A DNA stretch of 64,000 nucleotides from Cordia subcordata (GCA_028554755.1 JAPTOF010000003.1:24220001-24284000); one strand, 5' to 3'. Numbered from the stretch's first letter, positions 1 to 11,578 are shown. A program made the numbers and translations. The notes: generated from the sequence alone by a model not told the origin.

Positions 1-1441
1 AAGCAAGCATCTGTATTAGTACTATCAGCAAAATTTAAAAATACGCATCTGTGTGCAAAATCAATACTATCACTATATGGTCTTGGCTCGACTGAAGAAA
101 AAAACTTATGTTTGAGATTAGCAGTCTTACGATCTATCTTCTTTGTAATTACATCTTTTCATAGAGTTTTTGGAATAAAAAAAAGTACATGCTTATTTAG
201 CAAAAATTAATTTAACAGTTTATTATGACCAACTCCACTTTTATTTTTTTTTTTAAGAAAGAAAAATTTAAAAATCTAGAAAACGCAAATTTCCCATCAA
301 CTGCGTAGGTTAATTAGTTCTTGTTCTATCTTAAGGTAAAAGATTAAAAAAAATAAATTATAAATTGTAATAATTGACTCAACTTTAGTGGGCTCAAATA
401 AGTACAAGGTCTGCGCATTATCAAAAACTTTAAAACATACGCCTCAACAAAATTTAAAAAAAGAAAAATGCAACACAAGCTTGCAAATGTACAAAATAAT
501 TAAGAAAGTATAAAACATATGAATTGCGTGTCTTCAATTCAGAAAAGCATCCGGAATGAGTTGATCGTGTTGGAATTACAGTATGATCAAACTAGTTTAT
601 TTAATTAATTGAAACTAAATAGGCTAAAGTATAATTACGTTTATTCTTTGGCAAGAAGATAAAAGACACATGACTTGTTTGCATAGCACGCTAGTTTATT
701 TGCACACTCGTCTTTTTCGACCGTTGAACTTAAAGAGATGACATCACCGGAATCAAACGAATCAATCAAACTTAAAAAGTAAAAGTTAATGAGGTTAATA
801 CATGTGCCCACTCACATGCACGCAGTTCACAATTGGCTGGTCGATCATTTTCTCAGTAAAATCCTTGAAAGTCGAGAATTTACGGCAGATCAATGGCATG
901 CTAATTAGTTGTCCATTTGACATTCCCTTGAAGTAAAAGTGGAAAGAGGGGAAAAGTGGAAGATTTCAATTCGTGTCTTGCAAGCACTGATCTTTATATC
1001 TTTTTGGCAAGAACGAAACTTTTAAATTGATTACCCATTTGATAGCTTTTGAATTGAACGAAAGTCGCCGCAATTGGTCAGTCTCCATTGGCAGCTTGCT
1101 TTTATTTATTTATTTATTTTTTTTCTCTTTTCGTCTTCCCATGGTTTTGATCTTCATAACGGTTTTGTTCTAAAGCTCCTGTTCATGTATATTATTAACG
1201 TTTTACATGTCTCTTATTGATTTATTGTCTTGAAGCAGAGTTAAAATTGCCCCCAATCGTTAACCTCTGTGGCATTGATGTTCTCAACTTATTGATTGCA
1301 TTCTGATTTTAATTAATAAATTTGCTAAGTAGCTCAACATTTCTTTTAGTAGGGATGATAATAAACAGCTTCACAAACATGAATTATTAAGCTTGTATGA
1401 GCAACTCAACATGAAAAATTGACTTGTTGAAAAGCTCATAA
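1..1441. other. Gene-free AT-rich flank
   Basis: No reading frame with recognisable protein similarity and no RNA gene is seen here. The stretch is AT-rich with homopolymer runs. It could hold promoter sequence of a gene outside the window, but nothing supports that directly. Confidence 0.5.
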
Positions 1442-1564
1442 CACTACTACTAGAACTTTGGGTTCCAGTGTCCACCAAAATTGGTTACAAAAACATACAT
1501 TTTGTGATCGAAAATAAAACAATCACTAAATTTGTTCACTAAAAACCATTTTTTTCTAGTAGTG
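1442..1564. mobile_element. Short CACTA-type MITE
   Basis: The element begins with CACTACTACTAGAA and ends with TTCTAGTAGTG, the inverted termini typical of CACTA (En/Spm) elements. It is only about 123 bp long and has no coding capacity, so it is a non-autonomous derivative. The 3-bp target duplication is not clean. A second CACTA terminus of the same sequence lies at 14026-14036. Confidence 0.65.
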
Positions 1565-2036
1565 ATACCTCTCACCAACTTTGCACCACATGAAATGCAT
1601 TAACTTGCTTTTGAATTTTATTAGATACCTAAAGGACTATTCAAAAGTTGACAACGGACGGTATCCCTTATCTGCTTACATTCAGAACAACAAGCTGTCA
1701 CAGCATGTACTGATTTTGTTCCACATTGACTCTAAATTCTTTTTCTTTTCTTTTTTTTTTTTTCTTTCGTGGAGATCTAGCAAATCGATAATTCCAGAAA
1801 AAATATATATATATTACCATGAATCGCACATTTTCCAGTTTAATCTACTGCATGCAATCATTTTGCCGTCTTTATACGATCAAAGCGGAAAGATGATGGG
1901 TTACCGTCTCGCTAAAAACCCGGCCAGGGAGCTAACTCAAACCAACACAACGAAAATGTGATTAAAATGCGAAAATCTTGTAAGCACATGTTCACTTTTT
2001 TTTGGGTGGCTAAAGTTAGATGCCCAAATAGTTTAA
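1565..2036. other. Intergenic, no feature seen
   Basis: An open frame at 1581-1961 has low-complexity Phe/Ser content from T-rich DNA and resembles no protein family I recognise. Nothing else is supported here. Confidence 0.4.
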
Positions 2037-3330
2037 AGGATTAATGCACATTCTCGCTATAATTTTTGTAATTAGTTGATTATCCTTATATTTTAAAACT
2101 TACCATATTACTCTTCTGTACTTTTAGTAAGGTGGCACGTCAACCTCTTATGATTTATTTAATTAACTAATTACTCCCTTATAGTTTGTCTAGTTAGTTG
2201 ATTATCCCCCTCTCCCCGATGTGTTCAAAACTTACCATATGGTGGGATTTCAGGGTATTCAGAATGAAAATAAACAAGATACAGAAAGATGTAAAACATT
2301 ATGGACACAATATTTTTAACGTGGTTCAGTTTTCGACCTACGTCTCGGGCAGACAAGAAAATTTCATTATGATGAGAACAAATACAACACCTGGAGAGAG
2401 AGCTCGGGCCTAGGGCCCCTCGCACCTCACGCTCTCCTCACCCTCAAGGTCATTCGCTTTCTATCTTACCTCTCTGTTTCTATGTCCCACACTAGTATAA
2501 TAGGCAAATCCCTTATTTATCCAATAAAAATGGTTTGTTCTTGCATATCTCTGCTGGTTTTCCAAATTAATCCCACGGATACATATAATGCAGAAGAATA
2601 TGTGAGTGATTCATACACAGCATCTCTTTTTTTTATCAACGGCTCTGCCAATTGATATGTTTCCATAAATAATTGAAATTCGATTTCTTGATTTGTATCT
2701 TTAATTTTTGGAAACTTCTAAAGTTCTTCCGTCAAACCTTGATCAATGAACCTACAAAATCCTTCATATTTTTTCTCTATCTCACCAATCTGTTTCTCTG
2801 TTCTCACACTAATACAATAAGCAAAGTCCCTATTTATAGAATACAAGAAACACCAAATATGGCAGCACTACGAATATGGTAATACTCTAAATATAGTAAG
2901 ACTAGAGATATGATATGGTAGGAGAACAAATAAGGTAAGACTCCAAATATGGTAGGCTTCCAAATTTGGCCAAAACTAGAATCTTTGCTGCTTATTTAGA
3001 ATACGAGTCATATTCCAACACCATATTACTCTCTTGTACTTTTTAAAAGGTCATACATCACCTCTTTTTTTGTTATTATCCAATCATCATTAGCTAAAAA
3101 TTCATGTTTTTTTGGGAAATATATAAAACATTGGAAGTTTTAACGTGCATAGACGCAAAAATGATGCTTATGATGCACAATATGTTAATTTAAACAAAAA
3201 ACTTAAAGGTCGGATATTTTATGCTCACCTTTTAAAAAGCACAAGGGGGAAATGTAGTAAGTTTTACAGCACAGGGGAATAATTGGCTAATTATGCATAC
3301 AAATCATAGGGGTTAACATGCATTTCTCTA
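2037..3330. mobile_element. Long-TIR DNA element (interrupted by a solo LTR)
   Basis: The left arm (about 2037-2235) and right arm (about 3020-3330) read as diverged inverted repeats. Both carry the order 'short A/T lead, TAATTAG..GATTAT, TTTTAAAACTTAC, then CTT/TTTAAAAGGT'. No transposase frame is present, so it is non-autonomous. The same arm sequence occurs in a second element at 12408-12902. A solo LTR (2240-3020) has inserted into it. Confidence 0.5.
2240..3020 (+). mobile_element. Solo LTR of a retrotransposon
   Basis: A 781-bp sequence starts TGGTGGGAT and ends ATTCCAACA (TG...CA ends, imperfect terminal inverted repeat). It is flanked by the identical 5-bp sequence CCATA at 2235-2239 and 3021-3025, the target-site duplication length typical of LTR retrotransposons. 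There is no internal gag-pol region or second LTR, so it is a solo LTR left by recombination. Two partly duplicated segments inside it contain the string CCCTTATTTAT or CCCTATTTATAG, possible TATA-like parts. Orientation is a guess. Confidence 0.72.
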
Positions 3331-3443
3331 GTTTAAATAGAACTCAGAGATATTTGGGGCTAATATTCTATGGCATCCTATGTTAGATCATTTCTTAACG
3401 TCATATAGAGATTAATAATGAAAAAATGATATTATAGTGGTTA

Positions 3444-4102
3444 TAGCCTGTTTGGAATAGTCTTATCTGAAATCTGAAATTTGATAAGCATCTTATCTGA
3501 TAAGTATCTTATAAGAAATAAGTGTGTGATGCAATAAGACTATTTGGTTTGTTACCTGAAATACTGTTATAAGCTACTTTGATAATAATGTTATCAATTT
3601 TGACTCGTGGTATTTTAATTTTATAATTAAATAATAAATTATAAAATATAAATATTAATTAATTTTTATTTTTGTTTTAAACATTTTAAATTTTTGAAAT
3701 TTTAATTTTTAATATTTAATTTTTAACATTTTTATTTTTTAAATTTTTTTAGTTTTTAAATTTTAATTTTTTTATTTTTTATTTTTATTTTTTAATATTT
3801 AATTTTAATTTTTAATATTAATATTTTATTTTTAAATTTTAAATTTTTATTTTTATTTTAAAATTTTTAATTTTCTTTATTTTTAATTTTTTAATTTTAA
3901 TTTTTAATTATTTTCTATCTGATAAGATATAAGATAAGATATAAGTACCCTAAACCTAACTTATTGTTTATAACTACAAATAAGACATCTTATGAAAAGT
4001 ATCTTATAAGTGTCTTATAATAAACTGATAACAAATAATCTTTTTCATATAAGTTGTTAAATAAGATAAGTGTCTTATAATAAGCTCCAAACAAACACAG
4101 CA
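3444..4102. mobile_element. Tourist-like MITE, 659 bp
   Basis: The ends are TAGCCTGTTTGGAATA and, on the other strand, TGCTGTGTTTGTTTGGAG. TTA flanks it on both sides (3441-3443 and 4103-4105), matching the PIF/Harbinger TWA target preference. The interior (3600-3915) is almost pure A/T with (T)nAA-type slippage, and both arms carry ATAAGATAAG-type motifs. There is no coding capacity. Confidence 0.68.
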
Positions 4103-4458
4103 TTAATTGGGTGTAGAGATTAAATAATTATGACCATTTTTACCACAATTAATCTTTCTTAAAACTTATAATTTTACCCATCATTTAAGAAATTATATTA
4201 AGTGAACAACCCTTATACACTCTATTTGGATTGGAGGAAATTGAGGAATCTCCCTCCCTTTTTGGCTTATGGAAGATAACAAAAGGTCATTAAAGGTGTA
4301 AGGGGAACTGCCCTAATCTCTCCGATACCTTTATTAGCTTTTATAGTGACTACTATCCACTTGTCCTTTATATTAAATGTATACATATCAACTGTCTAAA
4401 CTCCACCCAAAAAAAAAATTTAAAAGAACTATATATACATACATACATATATATATAC

Positions 4459-4498
<40 letters not shown>

Positions 4499-5852
4499 GT
4501 ATATTTAATTTATGATCTTTGATTTCATAATTTCTCCAATCCTTGAGATATAGATCTAATCCTTATAATTTGTTTCATCAACAAGAAGAAGGAAAATGTG
4601 AATGGCTATTGATTTTATGAGAATTAGAATCTTGAGTGGCAAATTAAAGAATTGATTGAAGATGAAGGAAGATAACTATTTGCTCAATTCTCCACATTAA
4701 AGGACTTTAAAAAAGTGTTGATCAAATTCTAAACTCCACCAATATGATAATAGTTTACTAGTGGACTAAATTTTCATGTCTATAAAATCAGCTGAGGGTC
4801 GGCTTGGCTCTCAGTAATTTGTGGGATGTAAGTAAGGATATGATACGATGGAAGCTAAGAAATTTCCAGTCTTCCACATCATGGTTGGCTTATTAAGAAT
4901 CTTTTGCCTATCCGTGACGTGGCTTCTTTAAATTGTTTGCAGCATTTTTCTCCAGCAATTTTTCACAAAGCAACAAACATGTGAAGGAAATGAGAAAAGA
5001 GAAAAAGGAATCTTTCTTGGAGTGCTGGAACATCAGTGGACAAGGCTCTTTGGAATTTAGTAAAGCTATTAGTTCTATCAACATGTCCAATGTTGATGTT
5101 TAAGATGAAAATTATATTTAAGTCATTGCGGTTAAACTACAAAGTTAAGGACCTATTGAACAATTATCTTCTAGCTAACTCTAATTATTTTCATATATAT
5201 TAGCATTTAGTGTTTCAATTAATAATTATTAAACATTACAAATATCAACATTTCATTTTTATAAGTAATGTCTCACCATTTTTTTTCAATCCTATCCTAT
5301 CCCACATAAATTTGTCTTGTCCTTTATGTCATTTAATTTTTTTTTGCTAATCCAATCATTAGCTTTACCAAATACATTTACACAATAGATATACGTAGTT
5401 ATCCGATAACAACTATAATATAATAGTTATAATAGTTATATATCATTAGAATAATTATAATTAAGCTATCCAAACAACAAACTATTTTAAATAAATCCTA
5501 AATAATAGGATGAAAAGAACAAAAAGAAATATTGACAACTTGTGCAAAACCATACAAGGAAAATAACACACATAAGACAATCAATCTTATATATTGAACA
5601 ACTTCAATTCAACTACTTATCCCGCACTTAATACTATATCGAAATATACCTTCATTCAAACTATTATTAGCCCACATATAAATTTATAATGAAAGTGTAA
5701 AAAGAGATTATGAGTAAATTTACAGTAAAACCCAATATATATGACTCATTCGTAAATAATTGCATCACCCAGTCATGTCGGTTGCAAAAGCACATATTTA
5801 ATATTGGCATGGCTGATATATAAGACAACTCAGATATTTTCATTAGGATTGA
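4103..5852. other. Intergenic with (AT)n microsatellite
   Basis: A long AT microsatellite occupies roughly 4428-4497. No gene is recognised; a 60-codon frame at 4908-5090 (-) has no family likeness. Confidence 0.45.
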
Positions 5853-6125
5853 TAGTGCATTTGAAATGATTTTATTTTAAAATACTTATCCTATTAAAAG
5901 TTGGTGATATCTTATAAGATTTAATATATCTTATCATATATGATATGGATTCTATAGTTGTAAAAGATAAGATATGATGAATTTCTGATTTCATATAAGA
6001 TAAAAAGTATGGCTTGTTTTGAATTTTTTAAAAGATGTATGATAAAATATCTTAAATTTTATAAGATTTTTTTTTTCATTTCAATATAATAAGTATCTTA
6101 AAATAAGTTTATAATAAACAGAGCA
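5853..6125. mobile_element. Tourist-like MITE, copy A
   Basis: A 273-bp element with inverted ends TAGTGCATTTGAAATGATTT and, on the other strand, TGCTCTGTTTATTATAAACT. It is flanked by TGA on both sides (5850-5852, 6126-6128), a 3-bp target duplication. The interior repeats CTTATAAGATTTAA-like strings. It is clearly homologous along its whole length to the element at 30153-30423. Confidence 0.75.
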
Positions 6126-6789
6126 TGATTCTTTGTCAAGTTGCAATCCTGGAACAGAACGACATGATAGCATTATCATATGCGATCTCTTTATACATCT
6201 AAAACTTCTGCATGAGACAAATCTTTTGCTAAAAAAGGTTAAGAATGTAACTAGTATTAATATATACTTGGACATGGTGCATGATGGAATGTTTAATTAT
6301 TCAAAATGTTTGTTCTCTCAGTAGCTGGCAACACCAACATGATAAGAACATTATAAAATTAACTAAGATCTCCTGTTTTAGTCTATTTTGAGCCTCCTTA
6401 GCTCTAATTTGGCCTCTAAAAGAGTTAACAAAATTTTGAATTAATATCACATGAAAATTAATTATCTTAATTTTCCAATTTCCTGACACCATCATGTTGA
6501 TGCAAGTAAATTGACTTAATGGGGAAAAGGCAAAATGAGAATCACACTCATGAAGTATGACCAAAAAAAAAAATCAGACTCATGAATCATGATTTAGAAT
6601 AAATCACATTACGTTATTGCTAATTATAGCGGAGTACATTGATACACTTTTAAGATTCCCGTTGGGTCATTAATTTGAGGCAATTGATTATTGAGGCAAA
6701 ATGAGATTTTATATTTTTCAGTGGATAAACAACATTTTGTTGATCTCCTTAAGGTTTATGATATGGTTAATACCACGAACGAGCATTTA
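6126..6789. other. Intergenic, no feature seen
   Basis: Short overlapping frames on both strands (6081-6564) show no family likeness. Nothing else is supported. Confidence 0.4.
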
Positions 6790-7029
6790 GGGTCCGTTTG
6801 AATTGGTTTTTTTTTTTTAAACATTTTTTTTAACAACTTTTGAAAAATAATTTTTTTTAATAAGCTGAAAATTCTTGCTTCTTAAAAAAGTTATATTTTA
6901 GCTTCTTTTTTTTTTCAAAATTTCAGCTTTTTATAAGGCAAATCAAATAGCTATTACAAATTTAATGTAACGTTTTTAGGAAAAAAAAAGTATTTTTTTC
7001 CCCTGAAAAAAGCCAATTCAGACAAGGCC
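6790..7029. mobile_element. Tourist-like MITE, 240 bp
   Basis: The ends are GGGTCCGTTTGAATTGG and, on the other strand, GGCCTTGTCTGAATTGG. TTA occurs directly outside each end (6787-6789 and 7030-7032). The interior is T- and A-runs with no coding frame. Confidence 0.7.
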
Positions 7030-7049
7030 TTAATGTTATATATATATAT

Positions 7050-7970
7050 TGGATAAAATGCACTAGACTCTCTTGTAATCTATCATAAGTGTACAACAAC
7101 CCCTTATAGTGACAAAAGTCTCACAACAAACTCCTGTAGTGAATAAAAGTTCCATACCTACCCCCTATAATCTAAACTCTCCTTACAGTGTTAAAAATTT
7201 ATATGAAAAAAATAATAGCCTTACTCACTAGTCCAATTTTCTTCTTTTTTTTTTTAGGTCAAACAAATGCATATCAATTAACAAAATAAAAATTCTTAAA
7301 ACACCGAAACGTGCATAACAAACACCTCGCTCTCAAACGTGAAAGTCTACTAAAGATCAAAAATCCCCAAATCAATTTTAGCCTGAATTCTAAAACATCC
7401 AAATTCAAACAATCAACTACATACTGGTCGAGTACTTTCGGAGAGTTAACTCTTAGATATTTCAATTACGGTGAAGTTTATGCTACTATTTGCATGTCTA
7501 TGATTGTAAGATCATTCTAATCTGTGTTGGGCTTGTAACAATGCTTTTGTTATTCAATGTGAAGCGTAGATATGTTTACTGCTACATATTTTCTTGGTCT
7601 TTCAGCTAAGTAATTTAATTTTAATGTTTCCCTGCGCTGTCAACTTGAGATTTCTTAAATCTTAATAATGATGATGATGATGGTGATTTACCTTGGAAAG
7701 GGAAAATCTTGTGATGAGAAATGTTGCTACTAATATAAGTCTATGATGTGTGGATACTAATATAAGTATATTCTGTGTCGTTCTCATAATGATGAAAAAT
7801 TAAAGAAGCATTGTTAAAGTTATTAATATCTTTTTATTATAGAAGTGTAAATGGTAGGGGGTGCGTAGATTTTTTACTCTCCAAAGGAGCTTGTTGTGGG
7901 ATTTTTGCACCATAAGGAAATATTGTGTACTTATAATATACCATAAGAGGGTCTGATACATTTTATCTTG
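7050..7970. mobile_element. Non-autonomous long-TIR element (MULE-like)
   Basis: The segments 7050-7180 and 7842-7970 are inverted repeats of each other over about 130 bp. Shared strings on the two arms include GGATAAAATG/AGATAAAATG, CTCACAACAAACTCCT/CCCACAACAAGCTCCT and CTACCCCCTA/CACCCCCTACC. The interior of about 660 bp has no transposase frame. Long TIRs without coding capacity suggest a Mutator-like derivative; I could not define a 9-bp target duplication. Confidence 0.6.
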
Positions 7971-8926
7971 TATTTATTTTTTTAAAAAAAGCTTAATGTT
8001 TAATTGTGTTTTTCGCTGTTCACTTTTTGAATAACGAACTCCATTTAGTCTAATAATTATTTTTTATTCAAAGAATAAGAATAAGAACGTTACTTGTCCA
8101 CGTAGCTTATCCCAACTCCAATAGCTTCCCTTTCTTCTCTACATGTAAACAATTTGTAGCATTTCGTATAGGGATTCTCTATTTTAGTTTTAATTTAATA
8201 ATTTCCTACATCTAATCACATTTTTATTAAAAGGAATCCTTATTCTAGTTTTAATCCAACAGCTTTTTATTTTAAAATTTCTTTAATATTATTTCAAGAG
8301 CATGTTTACTATCTCTAGATGTGGAGATATCAAAAATTAGTTTAAGAGATGAAATTTTTATTATAAATTTTTAACATCATTAGAGAAGTGTAAATGATAA
8401 GGGGTGCGTAGATTTTTTACTCTCTAAAGGAGCTTGTTGTGGGACTTTTGCACTATAAAGGGATATTGTGCACTTGTGATGTATCACAGGAAGGTCTGGT
8501 ACATTTTATCCTGTATTTCTTTTTTTGAAAAAAGCTTAATGTTTAATTGTGTTTTTTGCTGTTCACTTTTTTAATAAAGAACTCCATTTAGTCTAATAAT
8601 TATTTTTTATTCAAAGAATAAGAATAAGAACATTACTTGTCCACGTAGCTTATCCCAACTCCAATAGATTCCCTTTTTTCTCTACATCTAAATAATTTGT
8701 AACATTTCGTGTAGGGATTCTCTATTTTAACTTTACTTTAACCGTTTCCTACATCTAATCAAATTTTTATTAAAGGGAATCCTTATTCTAGTTTTAATCC
8801 AACAGCTTTTTATTTTAAAATTTCTTTAATATTATTTCAAGGACATGATTACTATCTCTAGATGTGGAGATATCAAAAATTAGTTTAGGAGATGAAATTT
8901 TTATCTCTATATTAGAGGTAGATGTA
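7841..8926. repeat. Tandem duplication, period 543 bp
   Basis: The sequence from 7841 recurs from 8384 with an exact 543-bp offset (for example GTGCGTAGATTTTTTACTCT at 7861 and 8404; GATGAAATTTTTAT at 8348 and 8891). The two units differ by scattered substitutions. The unit starts with the right TIR of the 7050-7970 element, so the duplication added a second right arm and about 410 bp of flank. Confidence 0.85.
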
Positions 8927-9470
8927 GAAAATATGTTAGAACCGTTTGTCTCTATATTTATCTTTACATGTAGAGTAGAGAAACTATGTTTCTTATTTAT
9001 TGTTTATTATTCATATAGTTATTATTTTTAATATGACAATTCAATTACCAACTAAAATTAATATACATTTAAAATAACATCTTTTGTAAATTTTAAGATA
9101 TTTCTAAATAAATTTGTGATGTGCTATTAAAAATAAATAAATTCGACTAAATTCATTATGTATTATTAAAGTAAATTAACATATGCAAAGCAGGGCACTG
9201 CTTCTTGGGGAACAACTACTAATAATGATAGACTAACTATGTCTTTTATATAATAACCAAAAGCCAGAATATGAAGGAACAAAAAACTACAAACACAAGA
9301 AGAAAAGGAAAAGAACACCTAACCAGAAAAAGAAAAAAAAAGAGTTATGCAATTAAGGAAAAATCACATTAAAATAGTTAAAATAGCATGGTAATTATTT
9401 CATCTTTCAGATCTTGCATGTGAAGTAATTTCCAGAACTAGGAAAAATTAAAGGAAAGGACCACGCGCCG
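8927..9470. other. Intergenic, upstream of the JAZ promoter
   Basis: AT-rich DNA with an A-rich block (9280-9360). No gene or RNA is seen. Confidence 0.4.
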
Positions 9471-9477
9471 ACTCGCG

Positions 9478-9483
9478 CACGTG
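9478..9483. promoter_or_regulatory. G-box CACGTG (distal) of the JAZ gene
   Basis: A palindromic CACGTG sits in the context GCGCACGTGTATG, about 445 bp upstream of the JAZ start codon. G-boxes are the known binding sites of MYC2-class bHLH factors, which drive jasmonate-responsive JAZ transcription. Function here is inferred. Confidence 0.55.
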
Positions 9484-9596
9484 TATGAAAAAATATGAAA
9501 GCGAGAGCACTACTGTGTGCGTTGGGGAAGCAGTAAAAAAGCTGGCGGTTTCATGGGGAGATAACACAAACGTTAATAAACTAAAATCTCGTTTTC

Positions 9597-9602
9597 CACG
9601 TG
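9597..9602. promoter_or_regulatory. G-box CACGTG (proximal) of the JAZ gene
   Basis: A second CACGTG in the context TTTCCACGTGTTTT lies about 205 bp before the predicted TATA box. Two G-boxes in one short promoter fit the MYC2-JAZ feedback loop. Confidence 0.6.
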
Positions 9603-9801
9603 TTTTATATTGGTCCTTTTTCCACACTATGCCGCTTCTTCATGTGTGTGTGATTTTGTGTTGTCTCTTTACCTTTTCCTTTTTGGCGGTGTGCGTTTCG
9701 TGTTCGAAGTTATTCTTAAACAGACCCTTTTTTTTTTCTTTTTTTTTTTTCAAATTTGGTCTTTTGGTACACCCCACCATGAACAACCACCATTGGTAGC
9801 T

Positions 9802-9813
9802 ATATTTATATAC
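9802..9813 (+). promoter_or_regulatory. TATA box of the JAZ gene
   Basis: TATTTATATA in the context AGCTATATTTATATACCCC lies about 115 bp upstream of the start codon. A start site near 9840 would give a leader of about 85 nt. This is the only good TATA-like string close to the gene. Confidence 0.5.
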
Positions 9814-9924
9814 CCCTATCCATTTGTTTCATTAATCACTTGTCCATAGAAACACCATCTTTTTTTTCTCTGACAAGAGAAATATTAGTTTACATAAAAT
9901 AAAGCTATTTTTTAAATCAAGAAG

Positions 9925-11578
9925 ATGAGAAGAAACTGTAACTTGGAGCTCCGGCTCGTGTCGCCTTCTGTTTCCTTCGATCCTGCAGATTACGGCAGCG
10001 AGTGCCATCCCATGTAAGTCTCTTTCTGCGTGTGTTTTCACGTTGAGTGCGTGTTTGATCTGTTATGTTGTTGAGAAAAAAGAGTATTGATTAGTCTTTT
10101 TGTTTGTATGTTTTGAAGGTTGGATTTGTTCAAAGGGAGCCCAAATGAGCAGCAGACACAGCAGCAGCAACAACAACAACAACAACAACAACAACAAAAG
10201 AAGCGGCTAACCATTTTCTACAACGGCAAAATGACTGCTTGTGATGTTACAGAGCTTCAGGTATGTGTTCGATGGAATGTAAATTCTGGCTATTGAAAAC
10301 TTTCTTGAGTATGATCAGTTTATGTGTTTTCTTGTTTTGGTGCGATAATTTTTAACCATCTTTGAGAAGTAAGAGAAGATTTGTGGATGAAAATAAAGGA
10401 AAGGATTTAAACATGAGTGATCTGGGGAGAAACCAAATGGGTCTCTTCCTTACAATTTTATGGAAGTTTTTTAGAAACCAAACATATTTCGTGAGCAAAG
10501 CGCTCTTTATATACGTAGTCGTCGTTCAAACTTATTGTCGCGTTGAACAATTCTTTAATGGTTCTAAACACAATAGCAACAAGTAAGTAGCTGGCGCTTA
10601 ATCTCCGTTGAAATGGATCATTTCCCTGTGATGATGGCCTAATAGTCCCTGAGTCTAGAATTTTGAACTTCCAAATATAATAATTAGTCTAAATTATTAC
10701 TTAGACTCACGATTGGATCTCACTTATAAACGATATGAAACATTATGTAGGTATTATTTGCTGCATTAATGCCTTTTATATTTAAGATTCCAGATAAGCA
10801 TATAACAAACGTAGCACATATATAACGAGAAATAATGCTTTACAAGTCCTATATGTATAGCAAAACTGCATTTATTTTTTTTTTCTTTAAAAGGGTTAGT
10901 CCGAAGGCGAACCCCTTTTCCATCTGTGTCAGAGGCCCCATGACCAGGTGGGTTGTAAATCAGGAATGTGCATGAGTGGCAGCTCTGCCAGGGAGAAGAC
11001 CAAAGGGTCACGAACCCAGCAGTAGCCCCACAATATTTCAGCAGGGAACTGTCACTACACGGGTTCAAACCCGCGTTGTCGGAGTGTTTCCACCCCAATC
11101 ACCTAGCCACTTACCAACTCGCCTATGTGCTTATACAACACAAGCATAGTGAAACTAACTCCCCCTACCAAGAAGCCATTAGTACTCATGGTTTAAGTGA
11201 TTAATTAGACTGACATAATTCAATTGCTGTATTTGATAAGTTTCCCTCAAGCGTATCTATTAATCTGATTCCATTTATCATTAAACTAGAATAAAAATTC
11301 AGATTGTCTGATTGAGAAACTTTAATTGAAAATGCATAGGTGAATAATTTAATCGTATAAATTTATTGAAAAATTTGCAGGCCAGAGCGATCATAATGCT
11401 TGCGAGCCGAGAAATGGAGGAGAGATCATCAAGCACACCAAGGACTTGTTCACCAACGTCCCCTTTACTACCATCACAACTGCAAAGTCCAACGGGTCTT
11501 TCCATGACGAGATCTCTGCAACAATTCCTTCAGAAGAGAAAGAATAGAGCCCAAGCAGCCTCTCCTTATCATCACTAG
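9925..11578 (+). CDS. JAZ8: JAZ/TIFY repressor, JAZ8 (TIFY5A) type
   Basis: Three coding exons (9925-10013, 10119-10260, 11381-11578) with GT/AG introns join to 142 codons. In order: an EAR motif LELRL at residues 7-11 (LxLxL, direct TOPLESS recruitment in JAZ8), a run of 13 glutamines around residues 44-56, the TIFY motif TIFYNGK at 61-67, and a C-terminal Jas region from about residue 116 ending SPYHH. JAZ proteins bind and repress MYC2-type bHLH factors in the nucleus in jasmonate signalling. The Jas start reads GLSMTR instead of the LPIAR-type degron, which in JAZ7/JAZ8 is linked to poor COI1 binding and a stable repressor; stability here is inferred. G-boxes upstream suggest jasmonate-responsive expression. 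Intron 2 (1,120 bp) carries a SINE. Length and motif order match the short JAZ7/8 class, so the family call is firm; 7 versus 8 is not resolved. Confidence 0.93.
10159..10197 (+). repeat. Poly-Q coding repeat (CAG)3(CAA)10
   Basis: Exon 2 of the JAZ gene encodes 13 uninterrupted glutamines just before the TIFY motif, three by CAG then ten by CAA. The near-pure CAA run is a slippage-prone trinucleotide microsatellite, so length is likely to vary between individuals. Confidence 0.9.
10868..11145 (-). mobile_element. tRNA-derived SINE in JAZ intron 2
   Basis: Read on the minus strand, this GC-richer insert begins with an A-box-like GGCGAGTTGGTAAGTGG, then a B-box-like GCGGGTTTGAACCCG (about 11058-11074), and ends in an A-rich tail (10870-10892). 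Flanking imperfect direct repeats ATAGTGAAACT (11146-11156) and ATAGCAAAACT (10857-10867) look like an old target-site duplication. Length of about 278 bp, internal pol III boxes, tail and duplication fit a plant SINE. It lies antisense to the JAZ gene and inside an intron, so splicing is probably unaffected. Confidence 0.75.

Noticed and set aside
1581..1961. 126-codon plus-strand frame
   Set aside because: Phe/Ser-rich translation of T-runs, no start context or family likeness.
7841..8926. CRISPR-like or satellite array
   Set aside because: Only two long direct units without spacers; a simple tandem duplication in a plant genome.
9485..9849. Two plus-strand frames upstream of the JAZ gene
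   Set aside because: They overlap the G-boxes and TATA region and translate T-rich low-complexity DNA. No family likeness.
10766..11204. Frames of 110 and 78 codons on both strands in JAZ intron 2
   Set aside because: Explained by the SINE insert; no protein motif.
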